From contig MSJH02000360.1 of the NCBI GenBank assembly GCA_001931875.2, positions 1-22,740 on the forward strand: a stretch of DNA of 22,740 nucleotides, given 5' to 3'. This stretch comes from Byssochlamys sp. IMV 00236 (Eukaryota > Ascomycota > Eurotiomycetes > Eurotiales > Thermoascaceae). A model generated the notes under the pieces. It was not told where the DNA came from, made no database searches, and saw nothing but the letters and a program-made list of their open reading frames with translations. The translations under genes and the position numbers were made by a program. Shown piece by piece: positions 1-7,968 of this stretch. Within the stretch, counting starts at the first letter, position 1. Each line of letters starts with the position of its first letter.

Positions 1-45
<45 letters not shown>
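1..45. repeat. Poly-T homopolymer at window edge
   Basis: An unbroken run of 45 T opens the window. Positions 46-228 that follow hold no recognisable gene and would be the promoter/5' leader of the Ptc7-like gene. A run this long at the edge, mirrored by poly-A at the other end, suggests a contig boundary at a homopolymer rather than a biological feature. Confidence 0.9.
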
Positions 46-48
<3 letters not shown>

Positions 49-228
49 GCGCAGTTATTGTTCTAGCTGCGGTTCGATGAGTTGATGCTTTTGTTATCAT
101 GAGATCATGCAAATAGCCTCATTGGTAAATGTGAATTTATAGAAATGATTGGTTACTATATATGTCCTCCTTTTATACTAGTAATCACCCAATCTTTTTT
201 CCCTCTTCTTTTTCCTATACCTCCCCTC

Positions 229-1496
229 ATGAAGACTTGGAGCTTATTTGCTTCAGCATTGAAACATCAAAGATTATTATTAAACCGCCCGCAGATTATT
301 TTACCAAGATGTGATTATCCTCGTCCCCCTATTGTCCGTCGTGCCTATACAACAACAATCACTGTACCCTACTCGTCATTACCTGTCATCGATTTTTTTG
401 CTAGTCCAAAGCCATGTGCATCATATACTCTTGCTCATGGTGCTTCAGGATTCGCAAAGAAGTATCATTACACAACACCCGATGCCAAAAAGAGAGATAC
501 ATACTGTAGCATTCAAATCGGAGAAGATGCTTATTTTAGACGATCTGATGCGTTGGGAGTAGCTGATGGAGTAGGTGGATGGTCGAGTGTGTCAAGTAAA
601 GTGTTTAGCCATCATAAAGCTCTTTTTTACTCATGTTGATAGATGCTAACCCGGCACTGTATTCGAGGAAATTAATGCATTATGCTTACTTGGAACTAGA
701 AAAGTTTGACAACATTGAAGATCCTAGTTTCTATCACTACAATGATGCCGATCCTATACGTATTTTACAAAAAAGTTATGATGAGAGCATGTTGGAAGCA
801 GAAAAAGAGGTGCCACTCTCTCTTTTTTCTTTTTTTGATTGAATCTAACAATCACTTCTAGGGCATCCTGGGCTCATGCACAGCGTGTCTTGCCATTCTA
901 CGAAACTCGGAATTACGAATAGCCAATCTGGGTGATTGCGGTATCAGTGTGATCCGTAATAATGAATACATATTTCAAAGTGAAGAGCAGCAACATGCCT
1001 TCAACTTCCCCTTTCAATTAGGCCCAACATCACCAGATCAACCAAAGGACGCACAGGTACGCTTTCCTTTTTTCGTACAGCTCTTCTTGCTTATACTACT
1101 TAGACCTTTACGGTCCGCATCGAAAAAGGAGATATCATCGTCATGGGGTCCGATGGACTATTTGATAATTTATTCGATAGAGAAATTTTGTCCATCGTTC
1201 GGTCACATGTAGCAGCACATACCGTCCGTGGTCGACTGCTGGCTATGGATCCTCAAAAGATTTCAGACGCACTTGCAAAACGTGCGAGAACTGTGAGTCG
1301 ATCCAAGATGAATGTGGATAGTCCTTTTCAAGAGAGGGCAGTTCATGAAGGTATTTACTATCAGGTAAAGTAAGATCCATTTGTTGTTGTTGTTGTTGTA
1401 TATCAACATGTAAACTCTTAGGGAGGAAAAGCAGATGATATTAGCGTCTTGGTTGCAGTTGTCAAGGATTGCGAAGATACACCAGATAGAAGATAA
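229..1496 (+). CDS. PTC7: Mitochondrial PP2C-type protein phosphatase (Ptc7 family)
   Basis: Metal-dependent Ser/Thr phosphatase. In yeast, Ptc7 acts in mitochondria and activates coenzyme Q synthesis. I place five exons: 229-595, 643-809, 862-1056, 1104-1364, 1422-1496, closing to 354 aa. ATG 229 is chosen because it begins a basic, Arg-rich leader (MKTWSLFASALKHQRLLL...) typical of mitochondrial import. PP2C motifs appear in order: ADGVGGW (metal site), GSCTACLAIL, NLGDCG, VMGSDGLFDN, and GGKADDISVLVAVV near the C-terminus with the last metal-binding Asp. Length and the YSRKLMHYAYLELEKF block fit the family. Introns are 47-57 nt with GT..AG ends. Retaining intron 1 gives a stop at 637-639, so the yeast-style membrane isoform made by intron retention is not available here. 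Family assignment is secure; exact mitochondrial role is inferred. Confidence 0.9.
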
Positions 1497-1760
1497 ATTA
1501 TATCAAAAAGTAATAAACAAACAAACAATAGCAACTATTACTTTGGCATCCAATTCATCAAAAAAGTTATTGTTAATGTTTTTTTATGCTGTTGGCAATT
1601 TCAAATGTCTTTATTGCTTGACAAGGAGCAAAAAGATGAATTACAGAGCTCAACTTATTTTTAGTTTTAGCAGTATTCTCAGCCAAAGCTATCAGTGATG
1701 ATATAACTTATAATGTTGTCAAGTTGCCATGAGCAATAACATAAATCACTCTAATATATA
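1497..1760. other. Intergenic, no gene seen
   Basis: AT-rich sequence between the phosphatase and the helicase relic. Short open frames here lack any family pattern. It should hold the 3' UTR of the phosphatase and possibly the left edge of the mobile element, but I see no terminal repeat or target duplication. Confidence 0.5.
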
Positions 1761-1923
1761 CAAGGTCAATCATTAAAATATGTGGGTGTCGACCTAAGAC
1801 AACCACCATTTATGCATGAACAGTTGTATGTCGCACTATCAAGAGTCTGGCATCTCAGTCCTTCTGCGAGAAAGCTCAAATACAACCAACAATGTTGTCT
1901 ATCCCGAATTACTACTTCCCTAA
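1761..1923 (+). pseudogene. Pif1/Helitron-like helicase C-terminal fragment
   Basis: The frame read from 1761 gives [16 protein letters not shown] then [11 protein letters not shown], the C-terminal superfamily 1B helicase block (motif VI region) typical of Pif1 and Helitron Rep-helicase proteins. The reading frame then shifts, and another frame continues as [12 protein letters not shown] with a stop at 1921-1923, matching the usual end of such helicases. Everything upstream (helicase motifs I-V, any Rep domain) is absent, so this is a 5'-truncated, frameshifted relic. Whether it came from a Helitron or a host Pif1 gene cannot be settled from about 50 residues; the adjoining Fanzor relic favours Helitron. 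Confidence 0.65.
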
Positions 1924-1929
1924 TATGCC

Positions 1930-3733
1930 CACCTATGCTACACATTATACCAAAAACCTTGCGAGTGGAATTAGCCAACGTCTTTCAGAAACATGTATTC
2001 AACTAGTAACTGCATATACAAACTGCATAGTCGAGGACTTTGAAGCAAGATTGCTTAAATACCTTTCCATTTTTTATATGAAATATTCTACTAGTATATG
2101 TAAATAATTCGTGATTTATAGTCAATGACGTATCAAGACGTGAAGAAAATAGCTTATGACTATTATTATCAATCTGTATGCAAAGGAGAACCTAAATGGC
2201 CGCAAGGTGCTACTTTCACTCAAGAAACAAAAACAGCAGTTTATGAAGTTTGCCTGCCATTGCAGCAGTTTATAACCACACAAGTAACACTAAAGGAACT
2301 TTCTGCATCTCCAAGTACTTTTTTGCCTTGTATCCTGTACATAATATCGAAATATGAAGCAGAGCATAAAGGCCATCATGTATATGATGTTAGGAGGCTG
2401 CCTCTGCCAAGGCTTTTTTCTGCATTGCTAAGCCCATCGTTGCACTGAAGATTTATCAACATCAGCGCAAATTCTCTATCTGCCTTTGTTAAAGAATCTT
2501 TATCGCGGGGCCATAACGATCAGCTAAAAATGTTCTACAGAGTTTTCAATTTCAAAAAACTACGAATCAATAGGTAAAACCTTGTCTTCAGATTGCTTAC
2601 ATGTACGATACTCAGTAACTTCTTTTTGTTTATTTGAATAGTATCGACGCTTTGCTTCCAAGTCAGAACAACAAGATCATGTTTGCAAATACTGTCAAGT
2701 CTGATGGATTTACAATTGATTTTGTATTCAACAAAAGATACCTCTTTAGCAGCAAACATTGATTTAGAGCTTGAAGATTTTGATTTGGAAGAAGTAAAGC
2801 AAATATACCAGTCCATATTTCTTGATCCTGGGAGAAAGAGTGTGTTCACTGCTGCAATTGGTTTAGATACAACCAACTATCAGATAAGGCGCTGCTCAAC
2901 AGCAGAGTACTATCACATGACAGGCTCGACAAAGTACATTAAAAAGCAAGAAAGACTTAAGGCTGAAAAGGGCATAAAAGAAATTGAAAACAATATACCC
3001 TCTGCTAAAGCAGCTGAATGTGCTACTTATCTCTCCTATATTGAATATATTCTTATCCATGTTGGCACATTATTCACATTTTATGATTATAAAACAGCAA
3101 AAGATCGTTTCCTCATGTATTAAGGCAGACAAAGAGCGGCAGAAGGAATGGTAAACTTGCTTGTACATGGAGGATTCAGATATAACAAGAAGAAAAGAAA
3201 GAGAAACAGGAAGAAAAAAAAAGAAGCAAGAAGAAGAAATTGACGGCAAGTTCAGAAGAAAAGAAACGAGTTGCCAAAAGTAGGTTTGTAATCAATTTTA
3301 ACTTTGACAATCAAGTCTTATCTAATTATTGTTTTAAAGAAGTCAAAAGTGGAAGCCCGCAAAGTTTCAAATGGAAAGAAAGAAGGTGCCTCTTGTTGTC
3401 TTTGGTACGGGAATGTTTGGCAAAGACTCGATGAAGCTGAAGGGAAGCAGGTGTGGTGTTGCTGGCGTTTTTTGGCGGGCGTTGAAAAGAAAAGAAGCAG
3501 CTGGAAATCTCATCGCTGTTACAATTGACGAATACAAAACTTCCAAAGTTTGCAATGCTTGTAACAACGATTCTCTTGCAAGAATGTCTGGATTGAAAGG
3601 CTGTAGTGTCCTGGTTTGTAACACCTGCAAGACATTATGGCAACGATATACCAACGCTTGCAAGAATATGCTGTCTATTTCTCTTTCAATTTGGGATGGA
3701 AGAGGTCGACCTTCTAAGTATAGAAGAAATTAA
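1930..3733 (+). pseudogene. Broken Fanzor (eukaryotic TnpB-like nuclease) gene
   Basis: Fanzors are eukaryotic RNA-guided DNA nucleases related to bacterial TnpB. The protein is spread over several frames: N-terminal pieces at about 1930-2100 (two frames); 2125-2448 (begins MTYQDVKKIAYDYYY); 2521-2762, interrupted by a likely intron 2574-2641 and ending at a TGA; then about 2760-3120 with the RuvC-I block LDPGRKSVFTAAIGLD (Asp codon 2824-2826). TAA 3121-3123 interrupts RFLMY/GRQRAAEGMVNLLVHGG, where Gln would be expected. An A-rich Lys/Arg stretch follows, and the last segment 3371-3733 has PLVVFGTGMFG, IDEYKTSKVCNAC, a second CxxC (VCNTC) and WQRYTNACKNML. The two Cys pairs form the TnpB-type zinc finger. 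The RuvC-III Asp normally found in R-D-x-N-A is Tyr (codon 3647-3649). Frameshifts, stops and loss of a catalytic residue make it non-functional. Family identity is firm; the Fanzor subgroup is not determined. Confidence 0.8.
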
Positions 3734-3790
3734 ATGTTGTATAAAGTCGCCGTAATGAACACGGTTTCCCTTCTGGGATAAAGATTGTTA
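3734..3790 (+). ncRNA. Candidate omega-RNA 3' end downstream of Fanzor
   Basis: Immediately after the Fanzor stop codon lie two back-to-back hairpins: CCGT (3750-3753) pairs with ACGG (3761-3764) around a 7-nt loop, and TCCC (3767-3770) pairs with GGGA (3775-3778) around TTCT. In TnpB and Fanzor loci the guide (omega) RNA scaffold overlaps the 3' end of the ORF and the downstream flank, with the guide taken from sequence just outside the element end. Position and structure fit; transcription and function are inference. The stems are short (4 bp), so chance pairing is possible. Confidence 0.35.
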
Positions 3791-4066
3791 CAGGTAAAGA
3801 AGATGTCTGATAATTTTACTTGATCCAAAAACTTTGATTTTTACTAAATTTTTGTATAGTAGAAATACTAGTAGTTCATGATCAAAATAAACTATAAATT
3901 GACAAATGTCACTTGATTTATCCTCTTTTGTGGGGGGTAACCAGTAAGACAGATGCTTAACTCGTTTGTCAGATGACCTACGGAATACATCCTTGATTTT
4001 TCTTTTCGTTTCTTTTTCTCTCTTTTTCTCACTTTTGATCCTCTTTAATAAAAGTAATGATAAAAG
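3791..4066. other. Intergenic / promoter of the Tyr-rich gene
   Basis: AT-rich, pyrimidine-tract-rich sequence (notably 3993-4035) with no supportable gene. It probably carries the right flank of the mobile-element island and the upstream region of the small gene starting at 4067. Confidence 0.4.
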
Positions 4067-4416
4067 ATGTATAAAAAGTGAATAATAAACTAACATTTTT
4101 TTCTTATTTTATTTATCCAAGAATAGTGTCATACCCTTATCCTTATTCATATTATGGTTCATATTATACGCCTTATCCTCAACAGCAAGTCTATCCAAAC
4201 TATTATTATAACTACCCAAGCCCTTCGATGATGTATCCAGTTACGAATAATTATGGTGGATATTATGGAGTACCATATAAACCAAGTACGCTCCGTACTT
4301 TATATAATAGGATACGACATGGATCTACTTATGCCAATTACTACAATAATCAAGCATACCCACAAGTCATGTATGATTATGGTCGACACAGAGGAAATTG
4401 GTTGGATTATAACTAG
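4067..4416 (+). CDS. Small Tyr/Pro/Asn-rich protein, function unknown
   Basis: The open frame 4122-4416 encodes a strikingly Tyr-rich protein (YPYPYSYYGSYYTPYPQQQ... ending RHRGNWLDYN). It has no ATG at its beginning, but a tiny first exon solves this: 4067-4077 (ATG plus 8 nt), intron 4078-4121 with GT donor, a clean ACTAAC branch site near 4089 and AG acceptor, then exon 2 in phase, giving 101 aa. There is no signal peptide or membrane segment. Composition (Tyr, Pro, Gln, Asn, Gly) is that of a disordered, prion-like or assembly-prone protein. I do not recognise the family. The tiny exon is inference; the Tyr-rich exon is likely real because its bias is sustained over about 95 codons. Confidence 0.55.
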
Positions 4417-4455
4417 GGAGTTTTTATATGTTATTTTAATGATACAAAATATAAA

Positions 4456-5762
4456 CTAAAGTGGAGATAACACCAACCAAGAGAGCAAATATGAATTGTA
4501 TATTTTTAGTCTAAGTAAATATAATAATAGCAATAGTAGACAATAAAAAGAAGTGAGTATTGAACTATTGCCCTGCTTTTTCTTTCTTTTTGTTACCTGC
4601 ATCCATGGAATTTTGTTATTATTCAACTGTTCTTCAAGAAGCTTTGATTTCTTGATCTCTTGTTCCAACTCATTTGTCAGTTTCAGTTTGACCGCATTAA
4701 GCTCGGATACTTGTTTCTCTAGTCTTCTGATCTCTCCTTTAGCAGTTTCAATGGATTGCTGTTGATATTTCCATTTCTCATGAAATGATTTAATAGTCAT
4801 TTCTGCTTCGTTCAATCTATGTTGCAAGTTCTTTGCTTTGTTTGAGTCATGATAAATAAAGAATTCAATATCAACTCACATGTTTATTGTCTTGCTGAAC
4901 CGTTCTATCCAAATCCAGTATAGTTTCCTTCACTCCCTTCAATTCGTCCTGAACTCTTTTTGATTTCTCAATCTCATTTTGTAATTGTAATAGGACACTC
5001 TCTAATCTATTTGGTGCTTTCTTTTCTTCTTGAGGGTATTGAACACTGTGCTGGCTTGAAATGGTATCAACAGACGATTTGCGAGATAGCTATCAGTAAA
5101 TTAATAATACATATAAAGAAGGCACATGATTCCATTACCTTCGTTTCATACAATGGTTGCTGTATCTCTTGGAGTATATTATCATCCACCTGGGATAACG
5201 GTAAGGGGTATATGTACACCACACAAGATACCTTATGGTACATGTTATCAATATCAACTCCAAATTCCACCTTATCGTTCGATCTGATCTCATATGGCTC
5301 GCTCTCTTCTCCTTCTCCTGACAGTCTGTAACCATTCACGAACGTACCATTGCTTGACTTGATATCTCTGATGTAAACCTATGATACGTTGGTTATACAT
5401 AAAACATACTTATCATACAATATTACCATTTACTTTTTGTTTATCACAAAATATTTCTGCATGCTGCCTTGAAAGTACTTTGGAATCAAAGTATCCATTA
5501 TACGGTGATGGCAGTGTCTTGCTTGATGTCTGTCTTCCAATCTTGATGCGCGTTTTATCTCTTATTTCTAATGTCCTTGTTTGAAAATGAGGATTATAGG
5601 GTTTTAATATCACTGTAAACACTTGTGATGCTACCGCGAAATCATGGTTAATAAGTCTTTTTCTCTCTTTCTTTTTGTTTTATTACATCTACGCTTAGTA
5701 ACTAGTTTGACTGTCATAGAATCATCATCGGACATTGGCATCGTAACTAAGGAGTCTGTCAT
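4456..5762 (-). CDS. Tail-anchored FHA-domain coiled-coil protein (SLMAP/Far9-Far10/Vps64-like)
   Basis: Five exons on the minus strand, 5762-5693, 5630-5434, 5378-5139, 5089-4880, 4830-4456, close to 363 aa. An N-terminal FHA phosphothreonine-binding domain (about residues 26-140) shows [15 protein letters not shown] and [13 protein letters not shown], the GR..SRxHA..NG signature. Two coiled-coil regions follow, and a very hydrophobic C-terminus ([18 protein letters not shown]) looks like a tail anchor. FHA + coiled coil + C-terminal membrane segment is the architecture of SLMAP and yeast Far9/Far10 (Vps64), adaptor subunits of the STRIPAK phosphatase complex at ER/nuclear membranes. Exon 1 is the least certain part: it is needed because the FHA exon lacks an ATG; splice phase fits (donor GTAGAT, acceptor CGGTAG), but it runs antisense to another ORF. 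Assignment to the STRIPAK class is inference from architecture. Confidence 0.8.
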
Positions 5763-6033
5763 GTTTAATAGAAATAATAATAACAATAATAATACCAATT
5801 TAATGAAAAGGAGCCCTCATGTCTCTCTCCTAAGATGGGCGTTCTACAACTCCGCAGCACGGTCACATAAACAAATGATCTCTCGCAAGTGTTTGATACA
5901 TTGGTTGATCATCGGATTCGCGCTGTTCGTCATCTATGACTCTCTATTTAGCGTGCTATCAAACGCTTCTTTATTGAGAAAGAGAGCTTTTAGGAAGAGA
6001 AGCGTTTCTCGAATACTTTCATACCAATCATAG
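5644..6033 (+). CDS. Hypothetical membrane/secretory protein with Asn run
   Basis: Single-exon frame of 129 aa from ATG 5644. The first ~22 residues ([20 protein letters not shown]) look like a signal peptide, followed by a short Asn run (NRNNNNNNNTN, about residues 42-52), and a hydrophobic segment (IHWLIIGFALFVIYDSLFSV, about residues 85-104) that could span the membrane, then a basic tail. No family recognised. Its first ~40 codons lie antisense to the proposed first exon of the FHA gene, so either start could be wrong. ATG 5761 would give a shorter form, without the signal peptide, that barely touches the FHA start. Moderate confidence that a gene exists, low in its exact start. Confidence 0.45.
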   Translation: MVNKSFSLFLFVLLHLRLVTSLTVIESSSDIGIVTKESVMFNRNNNNNNNTNLMKRSPHVSLLRWAFYNSAARSHKQMISRKCLIHWLIIGFALFVIYDSLFSVLSNASLLRKRAFRKRSVSRILSYQS

Positions 6034-6156
6034 ATGATTGTATTGCCAGTACATTTTTTAATCTTGATCCTAAAAAAAGGGGGAGACCTTTTTTCATAGC
6101 AGAATGTCCTTCACGGATAACGCTTATTTCAAAAGATTATGTTTAAAAGAATTTCT

Positions 6157-7035
6157 TTACTGCTGTAATGTACTTGTAATGACTTCATCTGCCTTTTGTA
6201 ACAACATGATATCTTCATTTGATAGCTCTTGAGGGTTTGCTGCAAAAGTTCCTACAATGTCTCTTTTACTAAGTTCAACATCTACTGTATTTGTATCAGC
6301 CGTATTATTTCTTATATGCAAAGGATTCTACACGAGCAGAATTATCAGAACGAGGGACCATGAGGCTCTCTCTTTAACTGTTGTTAACTTTAAAGTTACT
6401 GTAGAAGTGACATAAAAGAAACACATGTTTTTACAGGCGCACAAGTTGTAAATAAACTCTCTGCATTCGCATCATGTAACTAGCTTCTACTTTAACTTTA
6501 TATTTGACTTTTTCTTGAACTGAAGGGGTTGCAGTCAGTTCTATTTGAACCTTCTACTTACATAGTCGTCTAACAATAGCTCACAGGTGCTTTCTGCAAC
6601 TATTTCTCTCTCTCTCTCTCTACTTCTTAACAGTCTTTGTTCACTGCTCATTCTTTCAACATTCAAAGACACTCCCATGATATTGTTTTGATATTCTTCA
6701 TGAACAACGTTAGCTGATATGAATTTATTTCGTTTCTTCTAAAGAAAAAGTGACCCTGCCAACATTATGCGTAAAGAGGCAGCTGGAAAAGTAACGTCAC
6801 ATTTGATTATGTAATTTTTCATGGCCCCACAAGGACAGCTTTAATATCAATTTCCAAGGTATTATTTCCTATTATGGAATCAAACTCTATGCAAATGTTT
6901 TTCCTGCTTTCGTGTAACCCTTAAGATATTTAATCACTAGCAGAGTTTCGTTTTGCACGGCCCCTCTCTCTCTATATCCTTTTCTCATAGATTTCAACTT
7001 GCTTTATCTCAATGTCTGTATTACATCCTACTGCA
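6157..7035 (-). pseudogene. Arrestin-like relic, 5'-truncated
   Basis: The minus strand carries coding-like pieces in order. Around 7030-6880 it reads DIEIKQVEIYEK, then in a shifted frame YRERGAVQNETLLVIKYLKG, then CIEFDSIIGNNTLEIDIKAV. Around 6700-6450 it reads VHEEYQNNIMGVSLNVERM and later VQEKVKYKVKVEASYMM. A final 57-codon segment at 6327-6157 (NPLHIRNNTADTNTVDVELS... ending TSTLQQ, stop 6159-6157) follows a TAG acceptor with a CTGAT branch site. The pattern resembles the C-terminal half of alpha-arrestins. The expected N-terminal arrestin lobe is missing because the intact methyltransferase gene begins at 7012, and at least two frameshifts/stops lie between pieces. I infer a decayed gene; an intact gene with introns I have not solved is the alternative. 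Family call is tentative. Confidence 0.4.
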
Positions 7036-7912
7036 TTACGTGGATTTCAAAATCAAGCTTCTGCCTATGGTAAGCACAGTAGATTTAAAAAGAAAAAGCA
7101 TGACTCATGCGTAAATGGATTTCAAAAGTGAAAGCAAGGCCAAGCTATCCATCTGCTGCTCTCGACGTCATCTGTTCCTTATTCTCGAATCCTCTTTCTT
7201 CCAAAAAGATACTTGATCTTGGTGCTGGTACAGGAATCATGACAAAGCTTCTTGTAGAAAGAGGCTTTGACGTTACTGCGGTTGAGCCAGTGGATGGGAT
7301 GCGAGAAAAGCTGAGCCAAGAACTCCCTGAGGTGACTGCACTTGAAGGGAACTCTTACTCCATTCCGGTCAAATCTGAATCACAAGATGCAGTGGTCTTG
7401 GCTCAATGCTTTCATTGGTTTGACAACATCAAGAGCTTACAAGAGATCCATCGTGTGCTCAAGCCTGGGGGATACCTATTCTTGATCTGGAACATGGAGA
7501 GTAGAGAACGTTGTGAATGGCTAGCTAAACTTAGAGAGTATGTATCGATGTTATCGTATCTCCTACCTGAGATCTTATTCTTTCTTATAGTTTATACGAA
7601 CAATATGAAAAATCCGCGCCTCAGTATCGTCATGGTCGCTGGAAGAATGCCTTTGAGACAGATGAAGCCAAGAGCCTCTATAGACTTCCATTAGAGCACC
7701 AGCAATTTGCAAATGATACGCTTGTAGTACGATCCACTCCTTGGACAAGAATTCTTAGCAAGAGTTATATTGCCGTGTTGGATAAAGAGGAACAAGAGTG
7801 TCTACGTCAAAAGGTAGAGAAAGTCTTGGACGATTATCATCTGCCCAAGGATGATAGTGAACCCTTTATTTTACGTCACGACACTGATTTATATTACTGT
7901 CAAAAGATATAA
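7012..7912 (+). CDS. Class I SAM-dependent methyltransferase (Methyltransf_11 type)
   Basis: Three exons, 7012-7069, 7129-7537, 7591-7912, give 262 aa. The start MSVLHPTALRGFQNQASAY leads directly into KARPSYP, a usual N-terminus for this group. The SAM-binding motif I is ILDLGAGTGIMTKLL (about residues 48-62), followed by the acidic ribose-binding loop VTAVEPVDGMREKL, then DAVVLAQCFHWFD (motif IV region) and EIHRVLKPGGYLFLIWN (motif VI). Architecture and size resemble small fungal cytosolic methyltransferases related to trans-aconitate/Crg1-type enzymes, whose substrates are small molecules; the actual substrate cannot be read from sequence. It heads a run of four closely spaced same-strand genes. 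A TAATAAAAAA stretch at its stop codon could serve as polyadenylation signal. Confidence 0.85.
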
Positions 7913-7968
7913 TAAAAAATTCATTGTTCCCTCCTTTTAAGAAAATTTTCCATTGTTTCCTTTTCATA

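Larger units (their letters stand above)
1761..3790 (+). mobile_element. Degenerate Helitron-helicase / Fanzor island
   Basis: Two transposon-type relics lie in the same orientation: the end of a Pif1/Helitron-like helicase (1761-1923) and a frame-broken Fanzor nuclease gene (about 1930-3733), followed by a short structured non-coding tail. Fanzor genes are known passengers of several eukaryotic transposon classes, Helitrons included, so a single ancestral element is plausible. Nested insertion is the alternative. I could not find terminal inverted repeats, a Helitron 5' TC / 3' CTRR end with hairpin, or a target duplication, so the limits are those of the coding relics only. Confidence 0.55.

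Noticed and set aside
1143..1373. Separate gene starting MGSDGLFDNLFD
   Set aside because: It is exon 4 of the Ptc7-like phosphatase; GSDGLFDN is an internal PP2C motif and splicing phases join it to the rest.
1380..1400. TTG repeat as a CRISPR-like or regulatory array
   Set aside because: Simple trinucleotide microsatellite inside intron 4 of the phosphatase; no spacers or repeats of useful length.
1761..3790. Active RNA-guided nuclease locus
   Set aside because: At least three frame changes, two internal stops and a missing RuvC-III Asp rule out an active nuclease from this copy.
3788..4096. 102-codon minus-strand frame
   Set aside because: Lys/Glu-rich composition comes from a CT-rich simple-sequence tract; its ends lie in the promoter and first intron of the Tyr-rich gene.
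5139..5433. Non-ATG start of the FHA protein at the GTG near 5622
   Set aside because: A phase-compatible upstream exon with a normal ATG, donor, branch and acceptor exists (5762-5693), so a GTG start is unnecessary.
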